Shown: positions 32,386-42,574, counted from the first letter of the stretch. The stretch: 64,000 nt of DNA from Parapedobacter deserti (GCF_042646065.1 NZ_JBHRTA010000030.1:248001-312000), one strand, 5' to 3'. Program-made: numbers and translations. The notes: generated by a model not told the origin, from the letters alone.

Positions 32386-35300
32386 ATGAATTTTTACTCA
32401 TGTGGCAGGAGAATATATGCTCCTTTAACTAACCAATTGCTGCTGATTATGAAATTGGCCATTTTTTTGACATTATTCACGGTGCTGCAGGCCACGGCAG
32501 CCGGTTTTGCCCAACGGGTAACAATGAAGGTACGCAACGTCGCGTTGAACGATGTCATGGAAAAGGTTCAGGAACAGACCGGCTATCTATTCTTTTTTCG
32601 CGGCAAAGACATCGCTTATACGCGGATTAACGCTGAAATTGCAAATGCCGAGTTTACCAAAGCCATGAGCATGCTTTTGGACGGGCTTCCTTTGGCATGG
32701 TCACTGGAAGACGAAACGATCATCATTTCACGTAAGGCTGATGAACGGTTTACAGACAAAACTGAAAAGGCGGGGAAAGCCGCGGTGCAGCAAACGGTGG
32801 TGAGCGGCGTAGTCAGGGATGAGGCGGGGAATCCGCTCGAAGGCGCGACGGTGGCGGTCAAAGGGACTTCGTCAGCCGTCACCACTGATCAGCATGGGAC
32901 TTATCGTATTGCAGTGCCCGACCCGGCGGCGACGCTGGTATTTACTATGGTCGGTTTTGATGCTATCGAGCGGTCGATAGATGGGCAGACGGACATCAGT
33001 GTCTCGATGAAAGCTTCGGTCAGTGACTTGGAAGAGGTCGTAGTGGTGGGCTATGGCACCATGCGTAAATCCGACCTCACCGGTTCGGTGGCACAGGTAA
33101 AATCGGAAGACCTTCAAGCGGTACCGGTGTATAATATGGAACAGGCCTTGAAGGGGCGCGCGGCCGGCGTACAGGTGACCCAGAATTCCGGTCAGCCGGG
33201 CGGACGGATTGAAGTGCGCGTACGCGGCGGCAATTCCATGATCGGTAACAACCAGCCGTTGTATGTGGTCGACGGCTTTCCGATAACGGGTGGTATCAAC
33301 TTCCTAAACCCGGCCGATATCGAATCCATCGATATCCTGAAGGACGCGTCGGCCACAGCAATCTACGGTGCGCGGGGTGCTAATGGTGTGGTCATTATTA
33401 CTTCCAAGAAGGGAAAGGTAGGCCAGGGAGGTCAAATCGAGTTGAACAGCTTCTATGGCGTACAGCAAGAGACCAAGCGATACGACCTGCTCAACGCCAG
33501 GGAATACGCAGTGATTGCGAACGAATGGCTGCGGAACGGGGGGCAACAGCCGTTTTTCAACATCGATGAGGTGGTAAACCCAGGAACGGACTGGCAGGAC
33601 GTGGTGTTACAAGCTGCGCCTATACAGGACCATACGATCACCTTTTCCGGGGGGGCGGAAAAGACGCAATATTCGGTTTCTGGAAATTACTACGACCAGG
33701 ACGGGATCATCATCAATACCGGTGTGAAGCGTGGCTCAGCCCGGGTGAATTTAGGGCACGATATCAAAGATTGGCTGCGCTTTAATGTGAACCTGAACTT
33801 GTCACGCCGGGAGTTCCGTACGGTACCGGTCAATAACGGGTACCGCGGTACGTCCGTTTTATCCGCGGCGGCATCCGCACCGCCCACATTATCGGTATAT
33901 GATGAAAACGGATTGCCGACCCAGATCGAGCGGATCTATAGTTTCGGTTCGTCTGACATGCGCAATCCATTGATTTTTGCACGAAATCAGACCCGGACAC
34001 TTGCCAACTCCGTCATTGGCAACACGGGTTTGGACATCACGCTTGCCGATGGCCTTGTGTTCCGGTCTCTGGTGGGTCTGGAATACAATAATTCGCTTGA
34101 TGACCAGTTCCAGCCTATTATCTTTGAGACGGACCGCGGATATGCCCGCCAGCGTAGCGCGTATAGCAGCTCCTTTCTGAATGAAAACACGCTGACGTAT
34201 ACCAAGGATTTCAATGACATCCATAGCCTGACCCTGCTCGGCGGTTATACCTACCAAACCGACATGAACCGGGCCTTCCAGGCGGAAGTCAGCGGTCTTC
34301 CTGGCAATACTACTGAAAACTACGATCTATCTGCGGCGGAGACCATCAACCCGCCGGGGTCCAATATCTCCGAATGGGTGCTCGCCTCATGGCTGGCCCG
34401 CGTCAACTACGGCTATGCCGGTAAGTACCTATTGACCGCCAGTGTGCGGGCCGACGGTTCCTCTCGTTTTGGCAGCAATAATAAATGGGCAGTATTCCCT
34501 TCGGCAGCCGTTGCCTGGAGGCTATCTGAAGAGGCTTTTATGCAGGATGTGACGTTCATCAACGACCTGAAACTGCGGGCAAGTTATGGAAGAACCGGCA
34601 ATACCGCGCTCAGCCCCTACCAGTCACTGGACCGGTTGGCCGCCTATCGGACCATTTACGGCAACCGTGAAGAGGTAGTGGGGTATAGCCCGGCCGGTAT
34701 ATCCAACGATGATCTCAGGTGGGAGACTACGGCGCAGACCGATGTAGGTGTCGATATCGGGGTTTGGAACAGCCGGTTGAACTTTACGATCGATTACTAC
34801 TGGAAATATACCACCGACCTGTTGGCTTCGGTCCCCCTGCCGCCTTCCGTAGGTTTCGGTTCCATGTTCCAGAATGTCGGAGAGATCAAAAATCAGGGGG
34901 TTGAGGTAGGCGTGAATGGGGATGTCCTCACCGGAGAATGGAAGTGGAATGTGGCGGCGATGGTGTCTTCCAACCGGAATGAGGTGGTAAAGCTTGCCGG
35001 CGGAAGTGATATCTACAGCGCCGGCCAGGCAGCTGTATGGTCCAGCACGAACATTGCCCGCGAGGGCGAGCCGCTTGGTGCGCTATTTGGCTATCTGGAA
35101 GACGGTTTAAATGAAAACGGCCTTATCAAGTACAAGGATACGAATGGGGACGGGGTAGTCAATGCGCAGGACCGGGTAATCTTGGGTAATCCGCACCCCG
35201 ATTGGATATACAGCTTCAATTCAACACTGTCATACAAAGGGTTCAACCTGAATGTTTTTCTCGAAGGCGTTCAAGGCAATCAGATTTTCAATGCAACCAA

Positions 35301-35718
35301 CGGTACGCATCTGAATTCCTTCCAGCGCGGCAGTAACCAGTTCAGGGACATCATTGGTAATTATTGGACCGTCGAGAATCCGGACCCCAACGCCAAGTAT
35401 CCGAAAATCAGCGCAGCGACGGGCGTAGACATTTCTGACCGCTTTATTGAAGACGGCAGTTACCTGCGGGTGAAAAATATTAGCCTCGGCTATGATCTTC
35501 CGGTCAAGAGGTTGGGCATGGCATGGTGCAATGGCTTGCACCTTTACGTTTCTGGAACCAACCTGTTCACGTTCACAAACTACACCGGCCTGGATCCCGA
35601 AATGAATACACGGGGAGACGATTCACAGAGCGTCGGGAATCGCCTCCAAATGGGACACGACCAAAGTGGCTATCCGAATGCGAAAGTGTATGCGGCTGGT
35701 TTAAGATTAACGCTTTAA
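32386..35718 (+). CDS. SusC-family TonB-dependent receptor with STN domain (second locus)
   Basis: The start at ATG 32386 gives 1110 residues. A GTG at 32281 lies inside the leader hairpin and would add 35 non-conserved residues. Visible parts: signal peptide core (23-40, KLAIFLTLFTVLQATAAG), STN (45-118), carboxypeptidase-regulatory-like domain (139-210, SGVVRDEAGNPLEGATV), LEEVVVVGYGT (215-225), plug (about 226-340, IEVRVRGGNSMIGNNQPLYVVDG and VIITSKKGKVGQ) and barrel ending AAGLRLTL. It imports glycan fragments with the SusD encoded 85 bases downstream, and signals to the upstream FecR. The neighbouring sulfatase suggests a sulfated glycan. Confidence 0.95.
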   Translation: MNFYSCGRRIYAPLTNQLLLIMKLAIFLTLFTVLQATAAGFAQRVTMKVRNVALNDVMEKVQEQTGYLFFFRGKDIAYTRINAEIANAEFTKAMSMLLDGLPLAWSLEDETIIISRKADERFTDKTEKAGKAAVQQTVVSGVVRDEAGNPLEGATVAVKGTSSAVTTDQHGTYRIAVPDPAATLVFTMVGFDAIERSIDGQTDISVSMKASVSDLEEVVVVGYGTMRKSDLTGSVAQVKSEDLQAVPVYNMEQALKGRAAGVQVTQNSGQPGGRIEVRVRGGNSMIGNNQPLYVVDGFPITGGINFLNPADIESIDILKDASATAIYGARGANGVVIITSKKGKVGQGGQIELNSFYGVQQETKRYDLLNAREYAVIANEWLRNGGQQPFFNIDEVVNPGTDWQDVVLQAAPIQDHTITFSGGAEKTQYSVSGNYYDQDGIIINTGVKRGSARVNLGHDIKDWLRFNVNLNLSRREFRTVPVNNGYRGTSVLSAAASAPPTLSVYDENGLPTQIERIYSFGSSDMRNPLIFARNQTRTLANSVIGNTGLDITLADGLVFRSLVGLEYNNSLDDQFQPIIFETDRGYARQRSAYSSSFLNENTLTYTKDFNDIHSLTLLGGYTYQTDMNRAFQAEVSGLPGNTTENYDLSAAETINPPGSNISEWVLASWLARVNYGYAGKYLLTASVRADGSSRFGSNNKWAVFPSAAVAWRLSEEAFMQDVTFINDLKLRASYGRTGNTALSPYQSLDRLAAYRTIYGNREEVVGYSPAGISNDDLRWETTAQTDVGVDIGVWNSRLNFTIDYYWKYTTDLLASVPLPPSVGFGSMFQNVGEIKNQGVEVGVNGDVLTGEWKWNVAAMVSSNRNEVVKLAGGSDIYSAGQAAVWSSTNIAREGEPLGALFGYLEDGLNENGLIKYKDTNGDGVVNAQDRVILGNPHPDWIYSFNSTLSYKGFNLNVFLEGVQGNQIFNATNGTHLNSFQRGSNQFRDIIGNYWTVENPDPNAKYPKISAATGVDISDRFIEDGSYLRVKNISLGYDLPVKRLGMAWCNGLHLYVSGTNLFTFTNYTGLDPEMNTRGDDSQSVGNRLQMGHDQSGYPNAKVYAAGLRLTL

Positions 35719-35803
35719 AACAATGAAATTATCATGATTTATTTAGCCAAACAATGGAATGAATAACCTGATAGCTTCATCACCATTAACAAATTATAAA
35801 CGG

Positions 35804-37264
35804 ATGAAAATGAAAACAATACGAATTTCCATCGTTGTCGTTACGGTTCTTTTCACGTCTTGTCAGAACATGTTGGATGAAATTCCCAAGGATTTTGTGG
35901 CAAGGAATAATTACTATAAAAACGAAGCCGATGCACAGGGGGCGCTGAACGGCGCATACAATACGTTAGGTCCTGATTTTTTTAACATTGAAGATTATAT
36001 TTTGAGTGAGTTGCATGGCGATTACCTGAATGGAAGGGGATCTCAGGCATCGATTTCCATTATGCATCAGCTGCTGGATCAGCAAAACATTGGGCGGGCA
36101 TCCACACTGTGGTCGCGACTGTACAGTGGAATCAACCGCGCGAATGCCGTCTTGGACAACGTGCCACGGATTGCCGATATGAATGAGGGGGCGCGTACCC
36201 GTATCCTGGCCGAAGCGCATTTTATCCGGGCACTCGCCTACTTTGAGTTGGTACGTGGATTTGGTCCGGTACCCATAAAAACCAAGGAAAGTACCGATCT
36301 TTCGGATCTGGAGTCGCCCAGACGTCCCGAAAACGACGTTTATGATCTCATCATTGCCGATGCCCTGGCCGCGGAGGAAGGCTTGCTTGAAACGGTCAGT
36401 GGGACGGGGCAGGCATCCAAGTCGGCCGCTAAAATGCTGCTGGCGCATGTGTACTTGACCATTGGAGATTGGCAGGCGGCGGCTACCAAGGCCGATGAGG
36501 TGATCACCAGCGGGAAATACCAGCTGGTCAACGTGCGTGAGCCGGACGATTTTTACCGGATTTTCGCGGCGACGACGAGTTCAGAAGACATCATGTCCGT
36601 ACACCATTCGGAAACCAGGCAGTCAATCATCACCGATTACTTGCACATGGGGAATAACTTTCCGTACAATTACAGCAGTACGGGTTACTTCGCGTGGGTA
36701 CCCGATATGAATTCGTTTATCGGCGAAGCATGGGATGAGAACGATCTGCGCAAGCCCTTCAATTTATATACCCATACTCAAAACGCCGCGGGTGAATGGG
36801 TGCCGCTACCGGCTACAACGCCCGTGCTCTTCAAAAAATTCATTACCGACAACAGCGGACTGCGGACCTACAGTGTGCCGATATACCGCTACGCTGAGGC
36901 CTTGTTGTTTTATGCCGAGGCCGCCTGCCGAGCGGAGGGAGGTCCCTCTGCATTGGCCTTGGAACGGTTGAATATGGTACGGCGGCGAGCCTATGGCTAC
37001 GACCCTCATGTGCCGTCGGCGGCAGACTACGCGACGGGCATGGGTGAGGAAGAGTTTGCCGATGCCGTTTTGCAGGAGCGCGCATACGAATTTTTGATCG
37101 AACGGCGGCGTTGGTGGGACCTGAAACGGACCGGCAAGGCGAAGGAAGCTTTTGCGGCGGCGGGCAAGAACCTTATCGACGAACGCCTGCTCTGGCCCAT
37201 ACCTGAAAACGAAATCAACAATAATCCGGCGATTGGCCAAGAAGACCAGAATCCGGGATATTAG
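35804..37264 (+). CDS. SusD-family surface glycan-binding lipoprotein (second locus)
   Basis: The start at 35804 (MKMKTIRISIVVVTVLFTSC) gives a clean lipoprotein signal with Cys18 and a product of 486 residues; an ATG at 35759 would add 15 residues. SusD features include LDEIPKDFVARNNYYKNEADAQGALNGAY, LAEAHFIRALAYFELVRGFGPVP and, near the end, LQERAYEFLIERRRWWDLKRTGKAKEAF, then LWPIPENEINNNP. It pairs with the SusC upstream at the cell surface. It is shorter than the first-locus SusD and not closely similar, consistent with a different glycan. The sulfatase starts five bases after its stop. Confidence 0.94.
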   Translation: MKMKTIRISIVVVTVLFTSCQNMLDEIPKDFVARNNYYKNEADAQGALNGAYNTLGPDFFNIEDYILSELHGDYLNGRGSQASISIMHQLLDQQNIGRASTLWSRLYSGINRANAVLDNVPRIADMNEGARTRILAEAHFIRALAYFELVRGFGPVPIKTKESTDLSDLESPRRPENDVYDLIIADALAAEEGLLETVSGTGQASKSAAKMLLAHVYLTIGDWQAAATKADEVITSGKYQLVNVREPDDFYRIFAATTSSEDIMSVHHSETRQSIITDYLHMGNNFPYNYSSTGYFAWVPDMNSFIGEAWDENDLRKPFNLYTHTQNAAGEWVPLPATTPVLFKKFITDNSGLRTYSVPIYRYAEALLFYAEAACRAEGGPSALALERLNMVRRRAYGYDPHVPSAADYATGMGEEEFADAVLQERAYEFLIERRRWWDLKRTGKAKEAFAAAGKNLIDERLLWPIPENEINNNPAIGQEDQNPGY

Positions 37265-37268
37265 TGTT

Positions 37269-38795
37269 ATGGCGTTTAATAGACTGTTATTGTTTATCGT
37301 TTGCTGGGTAGGTGGGCACACGGGTGTATCTGCACAAACAGCAGGCACTGCTGAGCAGCGGAAAGACCGGTATAACGTGCTGTTCATCATGGTGGATGAC
37401 CTGCGCCCGCAGTTGGGATGCTATGGCGATTCAGTGGTGCAGACACCTAATATCGACAGACTGGCATCTACGGGCACGGTATTTAACCGTGCCTACTGCC
37501 AGATCGCGCTCTGTAATCCATCACGTGCCTCCTTGCTTACGGGGCTGCGGCCAGATGATATCCAAGTATATGATCTCACTACGCATTTCCGGCGGCATCT
37601 ACCGGATGCCGTGACAATGCCCCAGCTATTTAAAGGAAACGGCTGGCAAAGCCAGGGGCTTTACAAGATATATCATCTGATACCGAGCGATCCACGGGCA
37701 TTTGGCAACATGGATGACCCGGCATCTTGGAGCCGCCCGCTCTGGCTGCCGACAAAATCCGTGTATGGGCCCAAAGGCGAAGCACTCCGCCAGCGGAAAC
37801 TGGATGAGATGGCTGCCGCCGGTGATCGCATGGACTATAGCAACATCCCGCGGGGATTTGCCATTGAGGCTCCGGAGATTCCGGACAGTGCCTTGGCCGA
37901 TGGAGAAACAGCTGTTCAGGCAGTCCGGGCGTTGAACGAGCTGAAGGACGAACGGTTTTTCCTGGCCGTCGGTTTTTATAAGCCCCACCTGCCGTTTATC
38001 GCCCCGAAGAAGTATTGGGATCTGTACGAAGAGACAGATATCATCCTTCCCGGCAACCGGTATGCGCCCAAGGACGCGCCTGATTTCGCGTTGCAGAAAT
38101 ATGCCGATCTCCGCCTATATGAGGATTACAAGCACCTGCGTAGTACGGATGACCTGCCGGAGGAGCAGCAGCGCCGATTGCTGCATGGGTATCTGGCCTG
38201 TATCAGCTATATCGATGCGCAGATCGGGATGATCCTGCGGGAACTTGACCGATTGAAACTTCGCGAAAAGACGATCATCGTACTGCTGGGCGACCACGGT
38301 TTTCAGGTTGGCGAACACAATATGTGGGCTACCAAACATACCAATTATGAAACCTCCGTGCGGGCACCGCTCATCGTGGCGAAGCCGGGTCAGCAAGCGG
38401 CCGGTTCGGTCAGGGATGAATTGGTCGAGTTTGTGGATGTTTATCCCACGCTGGCAGCGCTCTGCGGACTGGATGCTCCGGCATCCCTGGGCGGAACAAG
38501 CTTCGCGACATTGCTGGATGATCCGGAGGTACCCTGGCCGAAAGGTTTCGCGTTTAGCCAATACCCCAAGGAGGTAGGTGGTGAGCACGTCCTGGGCCGG
38601 AGCATTCGCTCGGACCGTTACCGGCTGGTGGAATGGCGAATTCCATCGACGGGACACGTCTTCCACGAGCTCTATGATCATGAAACCGATCCGCATGAAA
38701 ACCGTAATGTGGCTGAACAGCCGCCTTATCGGGATGTGGTTGATTACCTCAGCGAGGCATTGAAAAATGAATGGAATACTAATGATAATGAATAA
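37269..38795 (+). CDS. exported sulfatase, iduronate-2-sulfatase-like (S1 family)
   Basis: The start at 37269 gives 508 residues and a signal peptide (LLLFIVCWVGGHTGVSA, cut near residue 22). The formylglycine signature CNPSRASLLTG begins at Cys82, the residue converted by a maturase. Calcium ligands are Asp43-Asp44 (FIMVDDLRP) and Asp342-His343 (LLGDHGFQVGEHNMW); Lys356 (TKHTNYE) and His240 (YKPHLPF) also fit the iduronate-2-sulfatase-like group. It removes sulfate from a carbohydrate in the periplasm or at the surface. No maturase gene is in the window. It is five bases after susD and 9 before an FAD oxidoreductase, so all are in one operon. The exact sulfated sugar cannot be read from sequence. 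Confidence 0.93.
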   Translation: MAFNRLLLFIVCWVGGHTGVSAQTAGTAEQRKDRYNVLFIMVDDLRPQLGCYGDSVVQTPNIDRLASTGTVFNRAYCQIALCNPSRASLLTGLRPDDIQVYDLTTHFRRHLPDAVTMPQLFKGNGWQSQGLYKIYHLIPSDPRAFGNMDDPASWSRPLWLPTKSVYGPKGEALRQRKLDEMAAAGDRMDYSNIPRGFAIEAPEIPDSALADGETAVQAVRALNELKDERFFLAVGFYKPHLPFIAPKKYWDLYEETDIILPGNRYAPKDAPDFALQKYADLRLYEDYKHLRSTDDLPEEQQRRLLHGYLACISYIDAQIGMILRELDRLKLREKTIIVLLGDHGFQVGEHNMWATKHTNYETSVRAPLIVAKPGQQAAGSVRDELVEFVDVYPTLAALCGLDAPASLGGTSFATLLDDPEVPWPKGFAFSQYPKEVGGEHVLGRSIRSDRYRLVEWRIPSTGHVFHELYDHETDPHENRNVAEQPPYRDVVDYLSEALKNEWNTNDNE

Positions 38796-38804
38796 CCAAT
38801 TACG

Positions 38805-40835
38805 ATGAGCATGATAAAAAGCGTAATGATCCATGCAGTTCTGGCTGTTTTTACTGCGGCGTCCTGTTGTTTGGCGCAGATCAAAAAGGTTACTTACGAC
38901 CTCTGCATCTATGGCGGAACCTCCGCCGGTGTGGTGGCCGCATATACGGCATCCAAGGCGGGCAAATCCGTTATCTTGATCGAACCCAGCCAGCTGCTGG
39001 GCGGCATGAGCTCGGGGGGCCTTGGCCAGACCGATATCGGCAATAAATACGTGGTACGGGGGCTGGCCCTTGATTTCTATCGAAAGATCGGCGAGCACTA
39101 TGGGACGTTCGAGCAGTGGATATTTGAGCCGAAAGTGGCGGAAGAGATTTTCAGGCAATATATGCAAAACTGCGATGCGGACCTTCACCATGGCCAAGCC
39201 CTGCTGGATGTGAAAAAGCGCGGCACGGATATCGAAGAGATCCGGCTGCAGTCGGTCGATGAACTTGGCAAGCCCTCGATGGCGGTGAAGGCGAAGGTAT
39301 TTATGGACTGTACGTACGAAGGGGATCTGCTGGCTATGGCCGGTGTGTCTTATCACGTAGGCCGGGAAGACAATAGCGTATACGGCGAAACGCTCAACGG
39401 TGTGCAGTTGATGACAGGGCACCAGTTCCCGGACGGGGTCGACCCGTATGTAAAGCGGGGCGATCCGAGCAGCGGCCTGCTTTGGGGAATCCGCGACGGG
39501 GAACTGCTGCCGGATGGCACCGGTGATGAAAAGGTGCAAGCTTATAACTACCGGATTGCCTTGACTAACGTACCGGAAAACCGCATTCCGATTACGCGGC
39601 CCGACAACTATGACTCCACACGGTATGAGCTGCTGCGCCGGCAGAAGGAAATTCAGCCCTGGAAGGGGCTGAACGATGTATTTATCTGGAGCCTGATGCC
39701 TAACGGCAAGACGGATATTAACAATCGGAATGGGTTTTCGACCGACATGATTGGCATGAACTGGGACTATCCCGAGGCTCATTACCACCGCCGGCAGGAA
39801 ATTATTAAAGCCCACGAGGACTATACCAAGGGGTTGCTGTATTTTGTCGGCAACGACCCCTCGGTGCCGAAGTTTATCCGTGATGAAATGAAAACGTGGG
39901 GATACCCGAAAGACGAATATGTGAATAACAACCACTGGAGCCCGCAGCTTTACGTGAGGGAAGCGCGCCGGATGGTGGGGGAACTGGTCATGACCCAGCA
40001 CCATTGCCAGGGCCGGGAGGTGGTCGATGATGAAGTGGGCTATGCCGCGTACACGATGGATTCGCATAATTGCGACCGGCTGGTGGTGAATGGCATGGTT
40101 AAAAACGAGGGTAATGTGGAGGTAGGTGGGTTTCCGCCGTTTCCGATATCCTATCGGGCGATCGTTCCGAAACGGAATGAAGCAACCAACCTGCTCGTGC
40201 CGGTCTGCCTGTCGGCGAGTCACATTGCCTTCGGTTCTATCCGCATGGAACCGGTATTCATGGTGCTGGGACAGTCGGCTGCCGTGGCCGCCTGCCTAGC
40301 CATCGATCAAGGTGTGCCTGTACAGGCCGTAGCCGTAAAGGACATCAAGACGATCCTGGCCGCTAATCCGAAGGCCGACGGACGGCAGTCGGATGTATTG
40401 ATCAGCAGTTCTGACACCGACGCTGTCCGGTTTACCGGCAGTTGGAAGGAAGGCAGCAGCAAGGGATATGGTCTCACGTATGTGGAGGCCGACGGCAAAG
40501 AAGGATTGAGTACCGCCAGGTTTGTCGCAAACGAGCTGAATCCGGGCAGCTATCGGCTGTATACCTATTTTCCGAAAACCGATGAAAGTGCACCACGATT
40601 CAGTTACACGATCGCCGATGGCCGCCGGGTTTCGGAAAAATTATTAGATTTGTCCGGTGTAGAAATCAAGGGCCAGACTTCCAGCACATGGGTTCCGATC
40701 GGTGAATTGACCGTGGCGGAAGGTGCAGACGAGGTGTTCGTCGAGCTCACTACCAAAGGCGCCGATGGAGTCGTCGCGGCTAATGCGGTATTGTTTGTGC
40801 CTGCCGGCGATCAAGCGAACAACAATAAAAACTAA
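38805..40835 (+). CDS. exported FAD-dependent oxidoreductase with golvesin-like C-terminal domain
   Basis: The 676-residue protein has a signal peptide (IHAVLAVFTAASCCLAQ). The FAD_oxidored-type flavoprotein domain starts at YDLCIYGGTSAGVVAAYTAS (31-50), with IEP at the end of the second strand. Further conserved segments are LLGGMSSGGLGQTD, MDCTYEGDLLAMAGVSYHVGRE, NGFSTDMIGMNWDYPEA and IAFGSIRMEPVFMVLGQSAAVAA. Residues about 535-670 form an extra beta domain of the golvesin/xanthan lyase C-terminal type (VRFTGSWKEGS, LNPGSYRLYTYFPKT, STWVPIGELTVAEG, VVAANAVLFVP), probably carbohydrate binding. A tandem paralogue without this domain follows after 9 bases. The reaction is unknown; a sugar-oxidising role in glycan use is inferred. 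Confidence 0.88.
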   Translation: MSMIKSVMIHAVLAVFTAASCCLAQIKKVTYDLCIYGGTSAGVVAAYTASKAGKSVILIEPSQLLGGMSSGGLGQTDIGNKYVVRGLALDFYRKIGEHYGTFEQWIFEPKVAEEIFRQYMQNCDADLHHGQALLDVKKRGTDIEEIRLQSVDELGKPSMAVKAKVFMDCTYEGDLLAMAGVSYHVGREDNSVYGETLNGVQLMTGHQFPDGVDPYVKRGDPSSGLLWGIRDGELLPDGTGDEKVQAYNYRIALTNVPENRIPITRPDNYDSTRYELLRRQKEIQPWKGLNDVFIWSLMPNGKTDINNRNGFSTDMIGMNWDYPEAHYHRRQEIIKAHEDYTKGLLYFVGNDPSVPKFIRDEMKTWGYPKDEYVNNNHWSPQLYVREARRMVGELVMTQHHCQGREVVDDEVGYAAYTMDSHNCDRLVVNGMVKNEGNVEVGGFPPFPISYRAIVPKRNEATNLLVPVCLSASHIAFGSIRMEPVFMVLGQSAAVAACLAIDQGVPVQAVAVKDIKTILAANPKADGRQSDVLISSSDTDAVRFTGSWKEGSSKGYGLTYVEADGKEGLSTARFVANELNPGSYRLYTYFPKTDESAPRFSYTIADGRRVSEKLLDLSGVEIKGQTSSTWVPIGELTVAEGADEVFVELTTKGADGVVAANAVLFVPAGDQANNNKN

Positions 40836-40844
40836 TAGTAAACC

Positions 40845-42488
40845 ATGAAATTTCTCTCTTTTTTAGGTGCGTTGTTCTTGCTGAGCCAAGTGAACTGTAC
40901 GTCAGCCGACAAACCAATTGAGGCCGACATCGTAATCTATGGGGGCACATCGGCGGCTGTGATAGCGGCCGTACAGGCCAAGAAGTCGGGTAAGTCGGTC
41001 ATCGTCGTGTCTCCGGACAGGCACTTGGGCGGACTGTCCTCGGGCGGCCTGGGCTTCACCGACACGGGAGACAAGTCAGTGATCGGCGGGCTTTCACGGG
41101 ATTTCTATCATCGGGTCTACCGGCATTATGCCGACAGCGCGGCTTGGCAGTGGGAACGGCGGGAGGACTACGGCAACCGGGGGCAGGGTACACCGGCTAT
41201 CGATGGAAGCGCCCGTACGATGTGGATTTTCGAGCCGCATGTGGCCGAACAGATCTTTGAAAATTACGTAGATGAATATGACCTGCAGGTGCACCGGGAC
41301 GAGTGGCTAGACCGGGAGAACGGGGTGGAAAAGGCCGGCGGCCGCATCGTGTCCATCACCACGCTGAGCGGTAAGACCTACCGGGGCAAGATGTTCCTGG
41401 ACGCCACCTATGAGGGCGACCTGATGGCGGCGGCAGGAGTCAGTTACCATGTGGGGCGTGAGGCCAACAGCGTGTATGGTGAGCAATGGAATGGCGTGCA
41501 GGTGGGCGTGCTGCACCACAAGCACTGGTTCGCAGCCGACATCAGTCCATATAAGGTGCCGGGCGACAGCACGAGCGGTCTGCTTTACGGCGTTTCGTCG
41601 GAACACCCGGGTGAATATGGAGAAGGCGACCATCGCGTACAGGCATACTGCTTCCGCATGTGCCTGAGCAATCACCCGGACAACCGGGTGGTGTTCCCGA
41701 AGCCGGATAACTATAACCCCGAACACTATGAGCTGCTGGCTCGGGTATTCGCCTCCGGCTGGCGGGAGACGTTTGAGAAGTTCGATGAGATACCCAACAA
41801 GAAGACGGATACCAACAACCATGGCCCGTTCAGCACAGACTTCATCGGGATGAACTACGACTACCCCGAGGCCAGCTACGAAAGGCGAAAGGAAATTATC
41901 AAGGCGCATGAAGACTACCAGAAAGGACTGATGTATTTTCTGGCCAACGACGTGAAGGTGCCGGAGGAAGTTAGGGAGGAAATGGCCCAATGGGGGCTGG
42001 CCAAAGACGAATTTACCGACAACGGCCACTGGCCGCATCAACTCTACATCCGTGAGGCGCGGCGGATGGTCGGGCAGTATGTGATGACTGAGCATGATAC
42101 GTTCAGTGAGCGGACAATCAGTGACCCGGTTGGCATGGGCTCTTATACGCTGGACTCGCACAACGTGCAGCGGTACGTGAAACCGGACGGCTTCGTGCAG
42201 AACGAGGGCGACATCGGTGTGCACCCAAAGGAGGGGCCTTATCAGATCTCATATGGATCATTGGTTCCAAAAAGGGAAGAATGTACAAACCTATTGGTGC
42301 CGGTATGCGTGTCCAGTTCGCACATCGCCTTCGGCAGCATCCGCATGGAACCGGTGTTTATGATCCTGGGACAGAGCGCGGCGTTGGCCGCTTCCTTGGC
42401 GATTGAGCAGGGTGTGGGTGTACAGGATGTGCCTTATGCTGACCTGGAGGCGCAACTCCTGAACGAACAACAGGTGCTGAAGAAATAA
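40845..42488 (+). CDS. exported FAD-dependent oxidoreductase, tandem paralogue
   Basis: The 547-residue protein starts MKFLSFLGALFLLSQVNC, a probable lipoprotein signal with Cys18. The FAD-binding start is ADIVIYGGTSAAVIAAVQAKKSGKS. Long stretches match the upstream gene (VSYHVGREANSVYGE, GPFSTDFIGMNYDYPEASY, IKAHEDYQKGLMYFLAND, LYIREARRMVGQYVMTEH, VSSSHIAFGSIRMEPVFMILGQSAALAAS), so the pair arose by tandem duplication. This copy has an insert after HYADSAAWQWERRED and lacks the C-terminal golvesin-like domain. Retention of both copies with different anchors and domains suggests distinct roles or substrates. The substrate is unknown. Confidence 0.88.
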   Translation: MKFLSFLGALFLLSQVNCTSADKPIEADIVIYGGTSAAVIAAVQAKKSGKSVIVVSPDRHLGGLSSGGLGFTDTGDKSVIGGLSRDFYHRVYRHYADSAAWQWERREDYGNRGQGTPAIDGSARTMWIFEPHVAEQIFENYVDEYDLQVHRDEWLDRENGVEKAGGRIVSITTLSGKTYRGKMFLDATYEGDLMAAAGVSYHVGREANSVYGEQWNGVQVGVLHHKHWFAADISPYKVPGDSTSGLLYGVSSEHPGEYGEGDHRVQAYCFRMCLSNHPDNRVVFPKPDNYNPEHYELLARVFASGWRETFEKFDEIPNKKTDTNNHGPFSTDFIGMNYDYPEASYERRKEIIKAHEDYQKGLMYFLANDVKVPEEVREEMAQWGLAKDEFTDNGHWPHQLYIREARRMVGQYVMTEHDTFSERTISDPVGMGSYTLDSHNVQRYVKPDGFVQNEGDIGVHPKEGPYQISYGSLVPKREECTNLLVPVCVSSSHIAFGSIRMEPVFMILGQSAALAASLAIEQGVGVQDVPYADLEAQLLNEQQVLKK

Positions 42489-42524
42489 TACCGGATGGAC
42501 ATCCGTTATTAAGGACAGGATTTA

Positions 42525-42532
42525 TACCTTTG
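42525..42532 (+). promoter_or_regulatory. putative -7 element (TACCTTTG) for the CstA-type gene
   Basis: A perfect TAnnTTTG match lies 42 bases before the ATG at 42575, in the 86-base gap after the sulfatase operon. It suggests that the transporter and the dehydrogenase after it can be expressed separately from the SusCD genes. Confidence 0.42.
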
Positions 42533-42574
42533 GTGCCATGGTAACAGGTCGTGCCGATTTCCAATTCAAAACCA

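Noticed and set aside
38115..40223. A 702-codon open frame on the minus strand opposite the sulfatase and first FAD oxidoreductase
   Set aside because: It is fully antisense to two conserved, clearly recognisable genes, has no signal peptide, domain or motif, and a His/Arg/Ile-rich composition typical of a mirror frame in codon-biased DNA.
41307..42224. A 305-codon minus-strand frame opposite the second FAD oxidoreductase
   Set aside because: Mirror frame of a conserved gene, no family resemblance.
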